Assembly (NCBI RefSeq): GCF_014305155.1
Contig: NZ_JACRUK010000005.1
Coordinates: 62,001 to 126,000 of the forward strand
From: Flavobacterium muglaense
GTDB taxonomy: Bacteria; Bacteroidota; Bacteroidia; Flavobacteriales; Flavobacteriaceae
Direction: 5' to 3'
DNA: 64,000 bases
This document shows, piece after piece, positions 54,507-62,087 of the stretch. Under the pieces are notes generated by a model that saw only the letters and a list, made by a program, of their open reading frames with translations, was not told where the DNA came from and ran no database searches. Numbering within the stretch: position 1 is the stretch's first letter; each line of letters begins with the position of its first letter. A program made the translations under genes and the position numbers.

Positions 54507-55238
54507 ATGACAATGAATATTAAGAAACACGTTCCTAACACGATTACTTTATTAAATCTTTTTTGTGGTTGTATTGCATTGGTTTTTGCAACAAGACTAG
54601 ATTTTGAGATGGCTTTTTATCTGGTTTGTCTTGGAATCTTTTTTGACTTTTTTGATGGTTTTTTTGCTCGATTGTTTAATGTGTCAGGCCCTTTGGGATT
54701 GCAATTAGATTCATTGGCGGATATGGTAACGAGTGGCGTTGTCCCAGGTTATATCATGTTTTATTTACTTTCAAATTGTCAGCATGAAGTTTCGTCTAAT
54801 TCATGGATTCCGTTTTTAGGTTTTATAATCACGCTAGGTTCGTGCTACAGATTGGCTGTTTTTAATTTAGACACACGTCAAACGAGTTCTTTTATTGGTT
54901 TGCCTACGCCAGCAAACGCACTTTTTATTTTAAGTTTGCCATTGGTTTTGAAATTTTCAGACTCGTTGGTAATGTTGGAGATTTTAACGAATCAATGGGT
55001 GTTATTAGGAATTACACTTTTTAGTGCCTTTATTTTAAATGCCGAGATTCCGTTGTTTTCATTGAAGATTAAAAAGTTTAATTTTAAGGATAATGCGTTG
55101 CAAATTGTGTTTTTGTCGCTTTCATTTGTCTTACTTGTTTTGTTTCAATTTCTAGCAATTCCATTGATCATTATTGGTTATGTTTTGTTGTCCATTGTGA
55201 ATAACACTTTGAAATTGGATGAGAAAAAAAATAGTTAG
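54507..55238 (+). CDS. pssA: CDP-diacylglycerol--serine O-phosphatidyltransferase
   Basis: A 243-residue membrane protein with seven to eight helices. The CDP-alcohol phosphatidyltransferase signature is complete: DFFDGFFAR near 46-54, then after eight residues a glycine, then DSLAD, the D-x2-DG-x2-AR-x8-G-x3-D-x3-D pattern. The fused, larger topology and the neighbours fit phosphatidylserine synthase, which makes the precursor of phosphatidylethanolamine at the inner membrane. Other family members are possible but less likely. It overlaps the lysozyme gene by 20 bases. Confidence 0.9.
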   Translation: MTMNIKKHVPNTITLLNLFCGCIALVFATRLDFEMAFYLVCLGIFFDFFDGFFARLFNVSGPLGLQLDSLADMVTSGVVPGYIMFYLLSNCQHEVSSNSWIPFLGFIITLGSCYRLAVFNLDTRQTSSFIGLPTPANALFILSLPLVLKFSDSLVMLEILTNQWVLLGITLFSAFILNAEIPLFSLKIKKFNFKDNALQIVFLSLSFVLLVLFQFLAIPLIIIGYVLLSIVNNTLKLDEKKNS

Positions 55239-56082
55239 ACGTAAGAATACTATCATACGGAAACCTAGAAAAAAGAAGTCTTTTTTCTCGGGACTTATTT
55301 TTCGTTTAGGGATTGGTTTGCTTATATTGTGCACTGTTTGTGCTGTAGCTTATCATTATAGAATGGGATTGGCGTATTATTTTAGTTTTAAATCCAATCA
55401 TATTTCAGCAGCTGAAGCCGAGGATAAACGGATTTCAGATGTTCGAAATTATCAAGTTTTGGAAAAAAGCGAAGGCAAAGTCATTGGTATCGATGTATCC
55501 GAATATCAAGATGAGATTGATTGGTCAAAAGTGGGTACTTTGGAAGATAAATACCCTGTTCAATTTGTATTTATTCGCGCTACGGTAGGTGATGATCGAA
55601 AAGATAAAAGGTTTGATGAAAATTGGCGTAAAGCCAAAAACAATAAAATAATTAGAGGGGCGTACCATTATTATCGTCCCAATGAAAACTCACTGGATCA
55701 AGCAGCTCTTTTTATAAAAACGGTTCGTTTAAGAAAAGGAGATCTTCCACCTGTTTTGGATATTGAAAAATTACCCGAAAATCAGTCGTTAGATCGTTTG
55801 AAAATTGGTTTGAAACGTTGGCTTATTGCCGTAGAAGCGCATTATCAAGTAAAGCCGATTATCTATACCGGTGAAAAATATTACGAAGATTTTCTGAAAG
55901 AAGAGTTTGGTGATTACCTTTTTTGGATTGCTAATTATAATTTTTATCGGGAAGAAGTTGATAAAGATTGGTTGTTTTGGCAATTCACAGAGAAGGCTTC
56001 TCTAGATGGAATAAAAGGCAATGTGGATGTAAATATTTACAATGGAGATCTACAGCAATTGCAATACATTACTGTAGAATAA
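55219..56082 (+). CDS. GH25 family lysozyme with N-terminal membrane anchor
   Basis: A 287-residue protein. The basic N-terminus (RKKIVRRKNTIIRKPRKKKS) is followed by a membrane helix (about residues 26-48) and a GH25 barrel: VIGIDVSEYQDEIDWSKVG near 88-106, FVFIRATVGDD near 116-126, GAYHYYRPNENS near 145-156 and PPVLDIEKLPE near 172-182. Such lysozymes cut peptidoglycan between MurNAc and GlcNAc; a membrane anchor suggests a periplasmic housekeeping role. It overlaps pssA by 20 bases and may be co-expressed with it. The 3' end faces a minus-strand gene 6 bases away. Confidence 0.93.
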   Translation: MRKKIVRRKNTIIRKPRKKKSFFSGLIFRLGIGLLILCTVCAVAYHYRMGLAYYFSFKSNHISAAEAEDKRISDVRNYQVLEKSEGKVIGIDVSEYQDEIDWSKVGTLEDKYPVQFVFIRATVGDDRKDKRFDENWRKAKNNKIIRGAYHYYRPNENSLDQAALFIKTVRLRKGDLPPVLDIEKLPENQSLDRLKIGLKRWLIAVEAHYQVKPIIYTGEKYYEDFLKEEFGDYLFWIANYNFYREEVDKDWLFWQFTEKASLDGIKGNVDVNIYNGDLQQLQYITVE

Positions 56083-56088
56083 GCGGTC

Positions 56089-56316
56089 TTATTTTTTGAA
56101 TATGGTAGAAGCAGCAATTGCCAATGCTAGTAAAGCCAAAAGGACTCCTACTGATTTAGGATTGGCAAAATTAACAGTCCAGCCTGCCCAAGCCATTCTT
56201 TTTGGAGGAAAAATACGTGGATCTTCTCGGTTAAAATAAAAAATACCCAAAACCCAATTATTGGGATCTTGATGCCATTTTTCTAAGGTTTCTTTTGAAG
56301 GCTTGTTGTTTTCCAC
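56089..56316 (-). CDS. DUF5808 domain protein (small, membrane-anchored)
   Basis: A 75-residue protein. WHQDPNNWVLGIFYFNREDPRIFPPKR near 14-40 (in part NWVLGIFYFNREDPRIFPPK) is the DUF5808 pattern of tryptophan- and asparagine-rich residues followed by a conserved acidic and proline segment. A single membrane helix occupies about residues 52-72. Function is unknown. It lies 14 bases downstream of lptB on the minus strand and is probably co-transcribed with it. Confidence 0.8.
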   Translation of the reverse strand: MENNKPSKETLEKWHQDPNNWVLGIFYFNREDPRIFPPKRMAWAGWTVNFANPKSVGVLLALLALAIAASTIFKK

Positions 56317-56330
56317 GGGGTCGTTTTGGT

Positions 56331-57071
56331 TTAAAACTCTATTTTCTTTTTACGCAATTCAAAGTTTTGACCTAGGTACACACGTCGAACCATTTCGTCT
56401 TCAACTAATTCCTCTGGAACACCTGCTTTTAGAATTCCTCCTTCAAACATAAGGTAGGTTTTGTCCGTAATAGCCAGTGTTTCTTGTACGTTGTGATCCG
56501 TAATCAAAATCCCGATATTCTTGTTTTTTAATTGAGCTACGATTCGCTGAATATCCTCTACTGCTACTGGGTCAACTCCGGCGAACGGTTCGTCAAGTAA
56601 GATGAATTTTGGATCGGTTGCTAGACAGCGTGCAATTTCGGTACGACGACGCTCACCTCCAGATAGTAAATCCCCACGATTGGTGCGTATGTGTTCAAGA
56701 CTAAACTCCGCAATAAGGCTTTCCATCTTAGCAACTTGCTCCTCTTTTGAGAGTTTTGTAAGTTGTAAAACACTTAAAATATTGTCTTCGATGCTTAATT
56801 TTCTAAAAACAGAAGCTTCTTGAGCCAAGTATCCAATACCTTGTTGTGCTCTTTTGTACATCGGGTAATCTGTGATATTCAAGTCGTCTAGGTAAATATT
56901 TCCAGAGTTGGGTTTTACTAAACCTACAATCATATAAAATGAGGTGGTTTTTCCAGCACCGTTAGGGCCTAAGAGTCCTACGATTTCGCCCTGATTGACT
57001 TCGACCGAGATGCCTTTTACAACACTTCTTCCTTTGTATGTTTTAATTAAATTTTCGGCTCTTAAGATCAT
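56331..57071 (-). CDS. lptB: LPS export ABC transporter ATP-binding protein
   Basis: A 246-residue ATPase with Walker A GPNGAGKTTSFYMIVG at 35-50, the ABC signature LLSGGERRRTEIAR near 136-149, Walker B FILLDEPFAGVDPVAV near 156-171 and LITDHNVQETL near 190-200. The last part, RRVYLGQNFELRKKKIEF, is typical of LptB. It drives extraction of lipopolysaccharide from the inner membrane with LptFG. Its gene start is 102 bases from the AhpD-like gene, across a 16-bp inverted repeat at 57112-57154. DUF5808 follows 14 bases downstream. Confidence 0.95.
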   Translation of the reverse strand: MILRAENLIKTYKGRSVVKGISVEVNQGEIVGLLGPNGAGKTTSFYMIVGLVKPNSGNIYLDDLNITDYPMYKRAQQGIGYLAQEASVFRKLSIEDNILSVLQLTKLSKEEQVAKMESLIAEFSLEHIRTNRGDLLSGGERRRTEIARCLATDPKFILLDEPFAGVDPVAVEDIQRIVAQLKNKNIGILITDHNVQETLAITDKTYLMFEGGILKAGVPEELVEDEMVRRVYLGQNFELRKKKIEF

Positions 57072-57111
57072 ATTCTATGGTTTTAAACGTGCAGCGTTTA
57101 TTGTTTAAACA

Positions 57112-57154
57112 TTGATTTGTTTATTCGATACAAATTAACGAATAAACAAATCAA
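57112..57154 (-). terminator. 16-bp perfect inverted repeat between the AhpD-like gene and lptB
   Basis: TTGATTTGTTTATTCG (57112-57127) and CGAATAAACAAATCAA (57139-57154) form a perfect 16-bp hairpin with an 11-base loop. It lies just downstream of the tatC/AhpD-like genes and upstream of lptB on the minus strand. It may end transcription of the tatC operon or act as a regulatory hairpin for lptB; no clear T tract follows it. Confidence 0.5.
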
Positions 57155-57173
57155 CAATTAAAGCCGTTAACAA

Positions 57174-57524
57174 TTATTTAGACTCTTCTTCTAGTGCTTC
57201 CCAGAACTCGTAAGCTCTACGCAAGTGAGGAACCACAATAGTTCCACCTACTAGTGTAGCGATTCCCATGGCTTCCATCATTTCTTCCTTGGTAACTCCT
57301 TCTTTGTGGCTAGTTTCAAGATGGTATTTCACACAGTCATCACAACGCAATACGGCAGATGCAACTAATCCTAGTAACTCTTTAGTTTTTACATCAAGAG
57401 CTCCTGCAGCATAAGCATTGGTGTCTAAGTTAAAAATACGCTTAACAATTTTGTTGTTGTCAGCTAGTAGTTTTTCGTTCATTCTTGAACGGTATTCATT
57501 GAATTCTTCGATTATAGCAGCCAT
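57174..57524 (-). CDS. Carboxymuconolactone decarboxylase family protein (AhpD-like)
   Basis: A 116-residue protein of the CMD family. CDDCVKYHLETSHKEGVTKEE near 77-97 (in part RCDDCVKYHLETSHKEG) contains the C-x2-C pair with the following His of AhpD-like alkylhydroperoxidases, and EEMMEAMGIATLVGG completes the fold. Members act in peroxide or disulfide chemistry or as unknown homologues. It begins directly after the tatC stop codon, so it belongs to the same minus-strand operon (kdsD-like, tatC, AhpD-like). Confidence 0.9.
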   Translation of the reverse strand: MAAIIEEFNEYRSRMNEKLLADNNKIVKRIFNLDTNAYAAGALDVKTKELLGLVASAVLRCDDCVKYHLETSHKEGVTKEEMMEAMGIATLVGGTIVVPHLRRAYEFWEALEEESK

Positions 57525-58331
57525 TTATTCTTTTTCTTTTTTATGTACAAATACGGATATCCAAATACTTGCTTCATAGATTAATAACATTGGTATAGCA
57601 ACAATAGTTTGACTTACCACATCGGGCGGTGTAACAATAGCCGCGATAATAAGTACAAGTACAATTGCATATTTTCGGTATGTTCTTAAAAAATTTGGGG
57701 ATACTAGCCCTAGTTTAGTTAAGAAATAGATAATTATAGGTAATTCGAAAAACAATCCGCTGGCAAGAACAGATGTTTTAACCATTCCAATATAGGAGTC
57801 TAATGTAAATTGATTTTTTACCATATCACTCACTGTAAAGGTGGCAACAAAGTTGACCGACATGGGGATAACAACAAAGTAACCAAACAGCACCCCTAGA
57901 AAGAATAGTAAGGAGGAGAAAAAGATAAAAACTTTAGCATTTTTCTTTTCGTTAGTATAAAGTGCTGGGCTGATAAATTTCCAAACTTCCCATAGTATAA
58001 AAGGAAAGGCAAGGATAAAACCGGCCAGTATACAAATCCATATAAAGACATTTACTTGTCCTTCCATTTCTGTGTTTTGAATGATAAAAGGCATCTCAGT
58101 AATGCAAATATTATCAGCAAAACCTAATGAATGTGATAATTCACAAAAAAAGGTATAGGTGAAAAAAGTGGGTCTTGTAGGACCAAAGATGATCGTGTCA
58201 AATAAGTAATCACTAATGAAGTAAGTGAAAAATGCCATTACAATTATTGCAATGGTACTGCGAACAAGTAACCATCTTAAATCCTCAAGATGATCTAAAA
58301 ACGACATTTCGTTTTGGTTTTTCTTTGCCAT
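57525..58331 (-). CDS. tatC: Sec-independent protein translocase subunit TatC
   Basis: A 268-residue membrane protein with six helices. EMSFLDHLEDLRWLLVRS near 7-24 contains the conserved cytoplasmic HLEDLR motif that binds the twin-arginine signal, and PFILWEVWKFISPALYTNEK near 114-133 holds the FxxWxF-P pattern of the first loop. It is the core receptor of the Tat pathway for folded proteins. It overlaps the upstream isomerase gene by one base (TAATG) and directly abuts the AhpD-like gene. Confidence 0.95.
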   Translation of the reverse strand: MAKKNQNEMSFLDHLEDLRWLLVRSTIAIIVMAFFTYFISDYLFDTIIFGPTRPTFFTYTFFCELSHSLGFADNICITEMPFIIQNTEMEGQVNVFIWICILAGFILAFPFILWEVWKFISPALYTNEKKNAKVFIFFSSLLFFLGVLFGYFVVIPMSVNFVATFTVSDMVKNQFTLDSYIGMVKTSVLASGLFFELPIIIYFLTKLGLVSPNFLRTYRKYAIVLVLIIAAIVTPPDVVSQTIVAIPMLLIYEASIWISVFVHKKEKE

Positions 58332-59296
58332 TATAGTATTCCTTCTTTTAAAATGTCATGTAAATGTAGTACCCCTTTGTATGTGTCTCCGTCCACAACC
58401 ACTAATTGAGTGATTGAAAAACCTTCCAGGATATTAAAAGCATCAACAACCATATCGGTAGATTGAATAAGCTTTGGGTTTTTTGTCATAATATCTTTGG
58501 CTGTCAAATCAGCGAAGCTGTCTCTCTCGTTCAGCATTCTTCGAATGTCACCGTCTGTAATAATACCAATTACTTTGTTGTTTTCGACAACAGCTGTGAC
58601 ACCAAGTCGTTTTTCTGATATTTCAAAAATAACTTTTTTAATGGTAGCGTCTGGACTAACTGCTGGCTTTAAAGTATGCTCTAGCATATCTTGTACTTTA
58701 AGTAGTAATTTTTTACCTAGAGCGCCACCTGGATGGTATTTAGCAAAATCTTCGGGTTTAAAATCACGCATTTCCATGAGACAGACAACTATAGCATCGC
58801 CCATTACAAGTTGTGCGGTTGTACTGCTAGTAGGAGCGAGGTTTAAAGGACAGGCTTCTTGATCTACTGTGGTGTTAAGGACAAAATCAGCTCCTTTAGC
58901 AAGAAATGAACTGGTGTTTCCAGTGATGGCGATCAAAGTATTGCCAAAACGTTTCAATAAAGGAACAAGGACTTTTATTTCAGGACTGTTTCCGCTTTTG
59001 GAAATGCATATAATGATATCGTCATTTTGCATCATTCCTAAGTCACCATGAATGGCTTCGGCAGCGTGTAAAAACATTGAAGGTGTTCCAGTAGAGTTAA
59101 AAGAGGCAACCATTTTTTGAGCGATGATCGCGCTTTTTCCAATTCCAGTTACGATTAATCGACCCTTCGAATTGAAGATTGCTTGTATGGTATCTGCGAA
59201 ATTATCATCTAAAAAATCAGTTAGTTTTGTAATCGCTTTACTTTCAGATAGTATTGTTTTTTTGGCGGTAGCCAATATTTTTTCTTTAGATATCAA
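58331..59296 (-). CDS. kdsD: KpsF/GutQ family sugar-phosphate isomerase (arabinose-5-phosphate isomerase)
   Basis: About 321 residues from TTG 59296: a SIS domain with VTGIGKSAIIAQKMVASFNSTG followed by HAAEAIHGDLGM and CISKSGNSPEIK, then two CBS domains (from about 205 to the end), the usual KdsD/KpsF layout. It isomerises ribulose-5-phosphate to arabinose-5-phosphate for Kdo synthesis. A longer frame starts at ATG 59383, but its first 29 codons lie across a TAAATTTG box (59351-59358, minus strand) and 10-bp repeats, so the TTG start is preferred. It is coupled to tatC by a one-base overlap. Confidence 0.92.
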   Translation of the reverse strand: MISKEKILATAKKTILSESKAITKLTDFLDDNFADTIQAIFNSKGRLIVTGIGKSAIIAQKMVASFNSTGTPSMFLHAAEAIHGDLGMMQNDDIIICISKSGNSPEIKVLVPLLKRFGNTLIAITGNTSSFLAKGADFVLNTTVDQEACPLNLAPTSSTTAQLVMGDAIVVCLMEMRDFKPEDFAKYHPGGALGKKLLLKVQDMLEHTLKPAVSPDATIKKVIFEISEKRLGVTAVVENNKVIGIITDGDIRRMLNERDSFADLTAKDIMTKNPKLIQSTDMVVDAFNILEGFSITQLVVVDGDTYKGVLHLHDILKEGIL

Positions 59297-59312
59297 AACA
59301 GAATGTTTAAAA

Positions 59313-59343
59313 TTTGTGAATGTAAAAGAATTTAGTATCTTTA
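59313..59343 (+). promoter_or_regulatory. Candidate promoter of recQ
   Basis: TTTG at 59313-59316 and TATCTTTA at 59336-59343, 19 bases apart, resemble the Bacteroidota promoter with one mismatch in the -7 box. It would give a leader of about 50 bases before recQ and overlap the divergent kdsD promoter. Confidence 0.4.
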
Positions 59344-59350
59344 TGTGATG

Positions 59351-59358
59351 CAAATTTA
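59351..59358 (-). promoter_or_regulatory. -7 box for the kdsD/tatC/AhpD-like operon
   Basis: Reading TAAATTTG on the minus strand, it lies about 55 bases upstream of the TTG start of kdsD. A -33 TTG was not found. Position and sequence both support a start downstream of the longer ATG. Confidence 0.5.
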
Positions 59359-59360
59359 TA

Positions 59361-59395
59361 CAAAATACCACATAATACCACATAATACCATATAA
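59361..59395. repeat. Three direct 10-bp repeats between kdsD and recQ
   Basis: The unit AATACCACAT (with small changes) is repeated three times in tandem at 59361-59395, just before the recQ start codon and within the divergent promoter region. It could be a protein binding site or simple slippage; there is no further evidence. Confidence 0.5.
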
Positions 59396-59401
59396 TAAAG
59401 A

Positions 59402-61597
59402 ATGAATTCAAACGAAATTGATATCCATAAAGAATTAAAGAAATATTTTGGCTTTAGCCAATTTAAGGGACTGCAGGAACAAGTGATAAAAAGTTTGCTT
59501 ACAAAGCAAAATACATTTGTTATTATGCCTACAGGTGGTGGTAAGTCACTTTGTTATCAGTTGCCCGCTTTAACACAAGAAGGAACAGCAATTGTTGTTT
59601 CGCCTCTTATTGCTTTAATGAAAAACCAAGTTGACGCCATTAGAAGTTTATCTTCAGAAAATGGTATTGCTCATGTTTTGAACTCCTCACTTACTAAAAC
59701 TGAGATTGCTCAAGTTAAAAAAGATATCGCATCTGGCTTAACTAAGTTGTTGTATGTGGCACCAGAATCCCTAACCAAAGAAGAAAATGTAAATTTCCTT
59801 AAAAGTGTTACCGTTTCATTTGTGGCTATTGACGAGGCGCATTGTATCTCAGAATGGGGGCATGACTTTAGACCAGAATATCGAAATCTTAAAAATATTA
59901 TCAAACAGTTAGGTGATATTCCTGTTATAGGACTAACTGCTACTGCTACTCCAAAAGTGCAAGAAGATATTCTTAAAAACTTGGATATGTGTGATGCTAA
60001 GACTTTTAAAGCATCATTTAATAGGCCTAATTTGTATTATGAAGTCCGGACGAAGACCAAGAACATCGAGTCGGATATCATTCGATTTATAAAACAACAC
60101 AAAGGAAAATCAGGTATTATTTATTGCTTGAGCCGTAAAAAAGTAGAGGCTATTGCCGAAGTTTTACAAGTCAACGGAATTAGCGCGGTGCCTTACCACG
60201 CAGGGTTGGATGCGAAAACTCGTGCCAAACATCAAGATATGTTCCTGATGGAAGATGTTGATGTTGTAGTGGCAACAATTGCTTTCGGAATGGGAATTGA
60301 TAAGCCAGATGTGCGTTTTGTAATTCACCACGATATTCCTAAATCTTTGGAAAGTTATTACCAAGAAACCGGTCGCGCAGGTCGTGATGGGGGGGAAGGG
60401 CATTGCCTTGCATACTATTCTTATAAGGATGTTGAGAAGTTAGAAAAATTCATGTCAGGGAAACCTGTTGCCGAACAAGAAATAGGTTTCGCTTTACTAC
60501 AAGAAGTGGTGGCCTACGCCGAAACTTCAATGTCTAGAAGGAAATTTTTACTGCATTACTTCGGAGAAGAATTTAGTAGTGAAACAGGTGAAGGTGCGGA
60601 TATGGATGACAACGTTCGCAGCCCAAAAACAAAGGTTGAAGGCCAAGATCAAGTAGTGAAATTACTTGAAATCGTTAGAGATACTAAGCATTTATATAAA
60701 TCCAAAGAAATTGTTTTTACCTTAATAGGTAGGGTAAATGCAGTTATTAAAGCACATCGTACAGATGTTCAAGCTTTTTTTGGTTCCGGAATTGCCTTCG
60801 ATGAAAAATATTGGATGGCATTATTGCGACAAGTGCTTGTCTCGGGTTATCTGGCCAAAGATATTGAGACGTATGGTATCGTTAAAATCACCCAAAAAGG
60901 ACTGGATTTTATACAAAAACCAAGTTCGTTTCTCATGTCTGAGGATCATGAATACAATGAGTCGTCAGATGAAGCAATTGTTACCGCATCCAAAACTACT
61001 GCCGCAATTGACGAAGTTTTGATGGGGATGCTAAAAGATTTAAGAAAAAAAGTAGCCAAGAAAATTGGTGTCCCTCCTTTTGTGGTTTTTCAGGATCCTT
61101 CGCTAGAAGATATGGCCTTAAAATATCCTATTTCGCTAAATGAATTGATCAATATTCATGGAGTAGGTGAAGGAAAAGCAAAAAAATATGGATCTGATTT
61201 TGTCGAATTAATTAATCGTTATGTGATTGATAACGAAATTATGAGACCTGATGATTTTGTTGTAAAATCGACAGGAACAAATTCAGCAAACAAATTATAC
61301 ATCATTCAAAATATAGATCGAAAGTTATCTCTTGATGATATCGCTAAAGCAAAAGGTTTAACGATGGATTTGTTGATTAAAGAGATGGAACAAATTGTGT
61401 ACTCAGGAACAAAATTAAATATTAAATACTGGGTAGACGATATGCTTGATGAAGACCAACAAGAAGAAATTTATGATTACTTCATGGAGTCTGAATCGGA
61501 TAAGATAGAAGGTGCTTTAAAGGAATTTGAAGGCGACTATGATATTGATGAATTGCGCTTAATGCGAATAAAGTTTATTAGCGAAGTAGCTAATTAG
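59402..61597 (+). CDS. recQ: ATP-dependent DNA helicase RecQ
   Basis: A 731-residue SF2 helicase. Walker A MPTGGGKSLCYQLPAL near 42-57, motif II DEAHCISEWGHDFRPEY near 142-158, LTATATPKVQ near 178-187, FGMGIDKPDVRFVIH near 298-312 and ETGRAGRDGG near 325-334 are clear. A winged-helix RQC region and an HRDC-like domain (near 535-610) follow. The usual four zinc-binding cysteines after the helicase core are absent: the place reads SMSRRKFLLHYFGEEF and then ETGEGADMDDN, with no Cys. It unwinds DNA in recombination and repair. A hairpin terminator follows. Confidence 0.96.
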   Translation: MNSNEIDIHKELKKYFGFSQFKGLQEQVIKSLLTKQNTFVIMPTGGGKSLCYQLPALTQEGTAIVVSPLIALMKNQVDAIRSLSSENGIAHVLNSSLTKTEIAQVKKDIASGLTKLLYVAPESLTKEENVNFLKSVTVSFVAIDEAHCISEWGHDFRPEYRNLKNIIKQLGDIPVIGLTATATPKVQEDILKNLDMCDAKTFKASFNRPNLYYEVRTKTKNIESDIIRFIKQHKGKSGIIYCLSRKKVEAIAEVLQVNGISAVPYHAGLDAKTRAKHQDMFLMEDVDVVVATIAFGMGIDKPDVRFVIHHDIPKSLESYYQETGRAGRDGGEGHCLAYYSYKDVEKLEKFMSGKPVAEQEIGFALLQEVVAYAETSMSRRKFLLHYFGEEFSSETGEGADMDDNVRSPKTKVEGQDQVVKLLEIVRDTKHLYKSKEIVFTLIGRVNAVIKAHRTDVQAFFGSGIAFDEKYWMALLRQVLVSGYLAKDIETYGIVKITQKGLDFIQKPSSFLMSEDHEYNESSDEAIVTASKTTAAIDEVLMGMLKDLRKKVAKKIGVPPFVVFQDPSLEDMALKYPISLNELINIHGVGEGKAKKYGSDFVELINRYVIDNEIMRPDDFVVKSTGTNSANKLYIIQNIDRKLSLDDIAKAKGLTMDLLIKEMEQIVYSGTKLNIKYWVDDMLDEDQQEEIYDYFMESESDKIEGALKEFEGDYDIDELRLMRIKFISEVAN

Positions 61598-61618
61598 TAT
61601 TGAAAGTTTAAAAAATAG

Positions 61619-61660
61619 AAGGTCTTAGAGTTAGCGTTTTAACTGTAAGACCTTTTTTAT
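61619..61660. terminator. Bidirectional rho-independent terminator after recQ
   Basis: AAGGTCTTA (61619-61627) pairs with TAAGACCTT (61646-61654), with an inner AGTTA/TAACT stem, followed by a T run for the plus strand; an A run on the other side (61610-61620) gives a T run on the minus strand. It lies between convergent recQ and the small minus-strand gene. Confidence 0.8.
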
Positions 61661-61662
61661 TT

Positions 61663-61905
61663 TTAGATTTCCTCATAAATCTCAGCTCTGTGGGGCTTCA
61701 AAGCATCTCGTACTTGTTTCATATGTTCATCTGTTACCACCATAAATGCGATGGCATGAAGTTCTGATCGTATTTCAAACCCTGTGATATTCAAAGGTAA
61801 TTTTTCGATTGCTATATATTCTTTTAGATGAATTTCATGGTGCTCGGCTGTTTTTGCTCCAGCTGGCCCACGAAAATCCCAAATCATTTTTATTTTTCTA
61901 GACAT
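61663..61905 (-). CDS. Small conserved-looking protein of unknown function
   Basis: An 80-residue protein that I do not recognise. It is rich in charged residues, has no membrane helix or signal peptide, and contains DFRGPAGAKTAEHHEIHLKE near 10-29 with a paired histidine and a later ELHAIAFMVVTDEHMKQVRD near 48-67, which gives a compact alternating strand/helix pattern (ferredoxin-like fold possible). It has its own good promoter at 61935-61964 and a terminator downstream, so it is a real single-gene unit. Function unknown. Confidence 0.75.
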   Translation of the reverse strand: MSRKIKMIWDFRGPAGAKTAEHHEIHLKEYIAIEKLPLNITGFEIRSELHAIAFMVVTDEHMKQVRDALKPHRAEIYEEI

Positions 61906-61934
61906 TTTTTATAGGTTTCAAAGATTCTGATTTG

Positions 61935-61964
61935 CAAAGTTACGGGTCTAAGTGGGATAACCAA
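61935..61964 (-). promoter_or_regulatory. Promoter of the small minus-strand gene
   Basis: On the minus strand TTG (61964-61962), a 19-base spacer and TAACTTTG (61942-61935) match the Bacteroidota consensus TTG-N17-23-TAnnTTTG. The ATG at 61905 follows about 30 bases downstream. Confidence 0.65.
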
Positions 61965-62017
61965 CCTATTTTAAAAATGGAATCTGTTTTCTATAACCAG
62001 AATTCAACACAAAATAC

Positions 62018-62025
62018 TACTTTTG
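62018..62025 (+). promoter_or_regulatory. Candidate -7 box for the FAD oxidoreductase gene
   Basis: TACTTTTG matches TAnnTTTG and lies 62 bases before the ATG at 62088. No TTG is found at the right distance upstream. Confidence 0.4.
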
Positions 62026-62087
62026 CCGTAGATTATTTTGCCTGCTTATCATGTGAAATATTCTTATAATCGAATAATACAAAAAAA

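Noticed and set aside
58497..58862. Plus-strand open frame of 121 codons opposite kdsD
   Set aside because: It is antisense to the SIS and CBS domains of the isomerase and shows no domain of its own.
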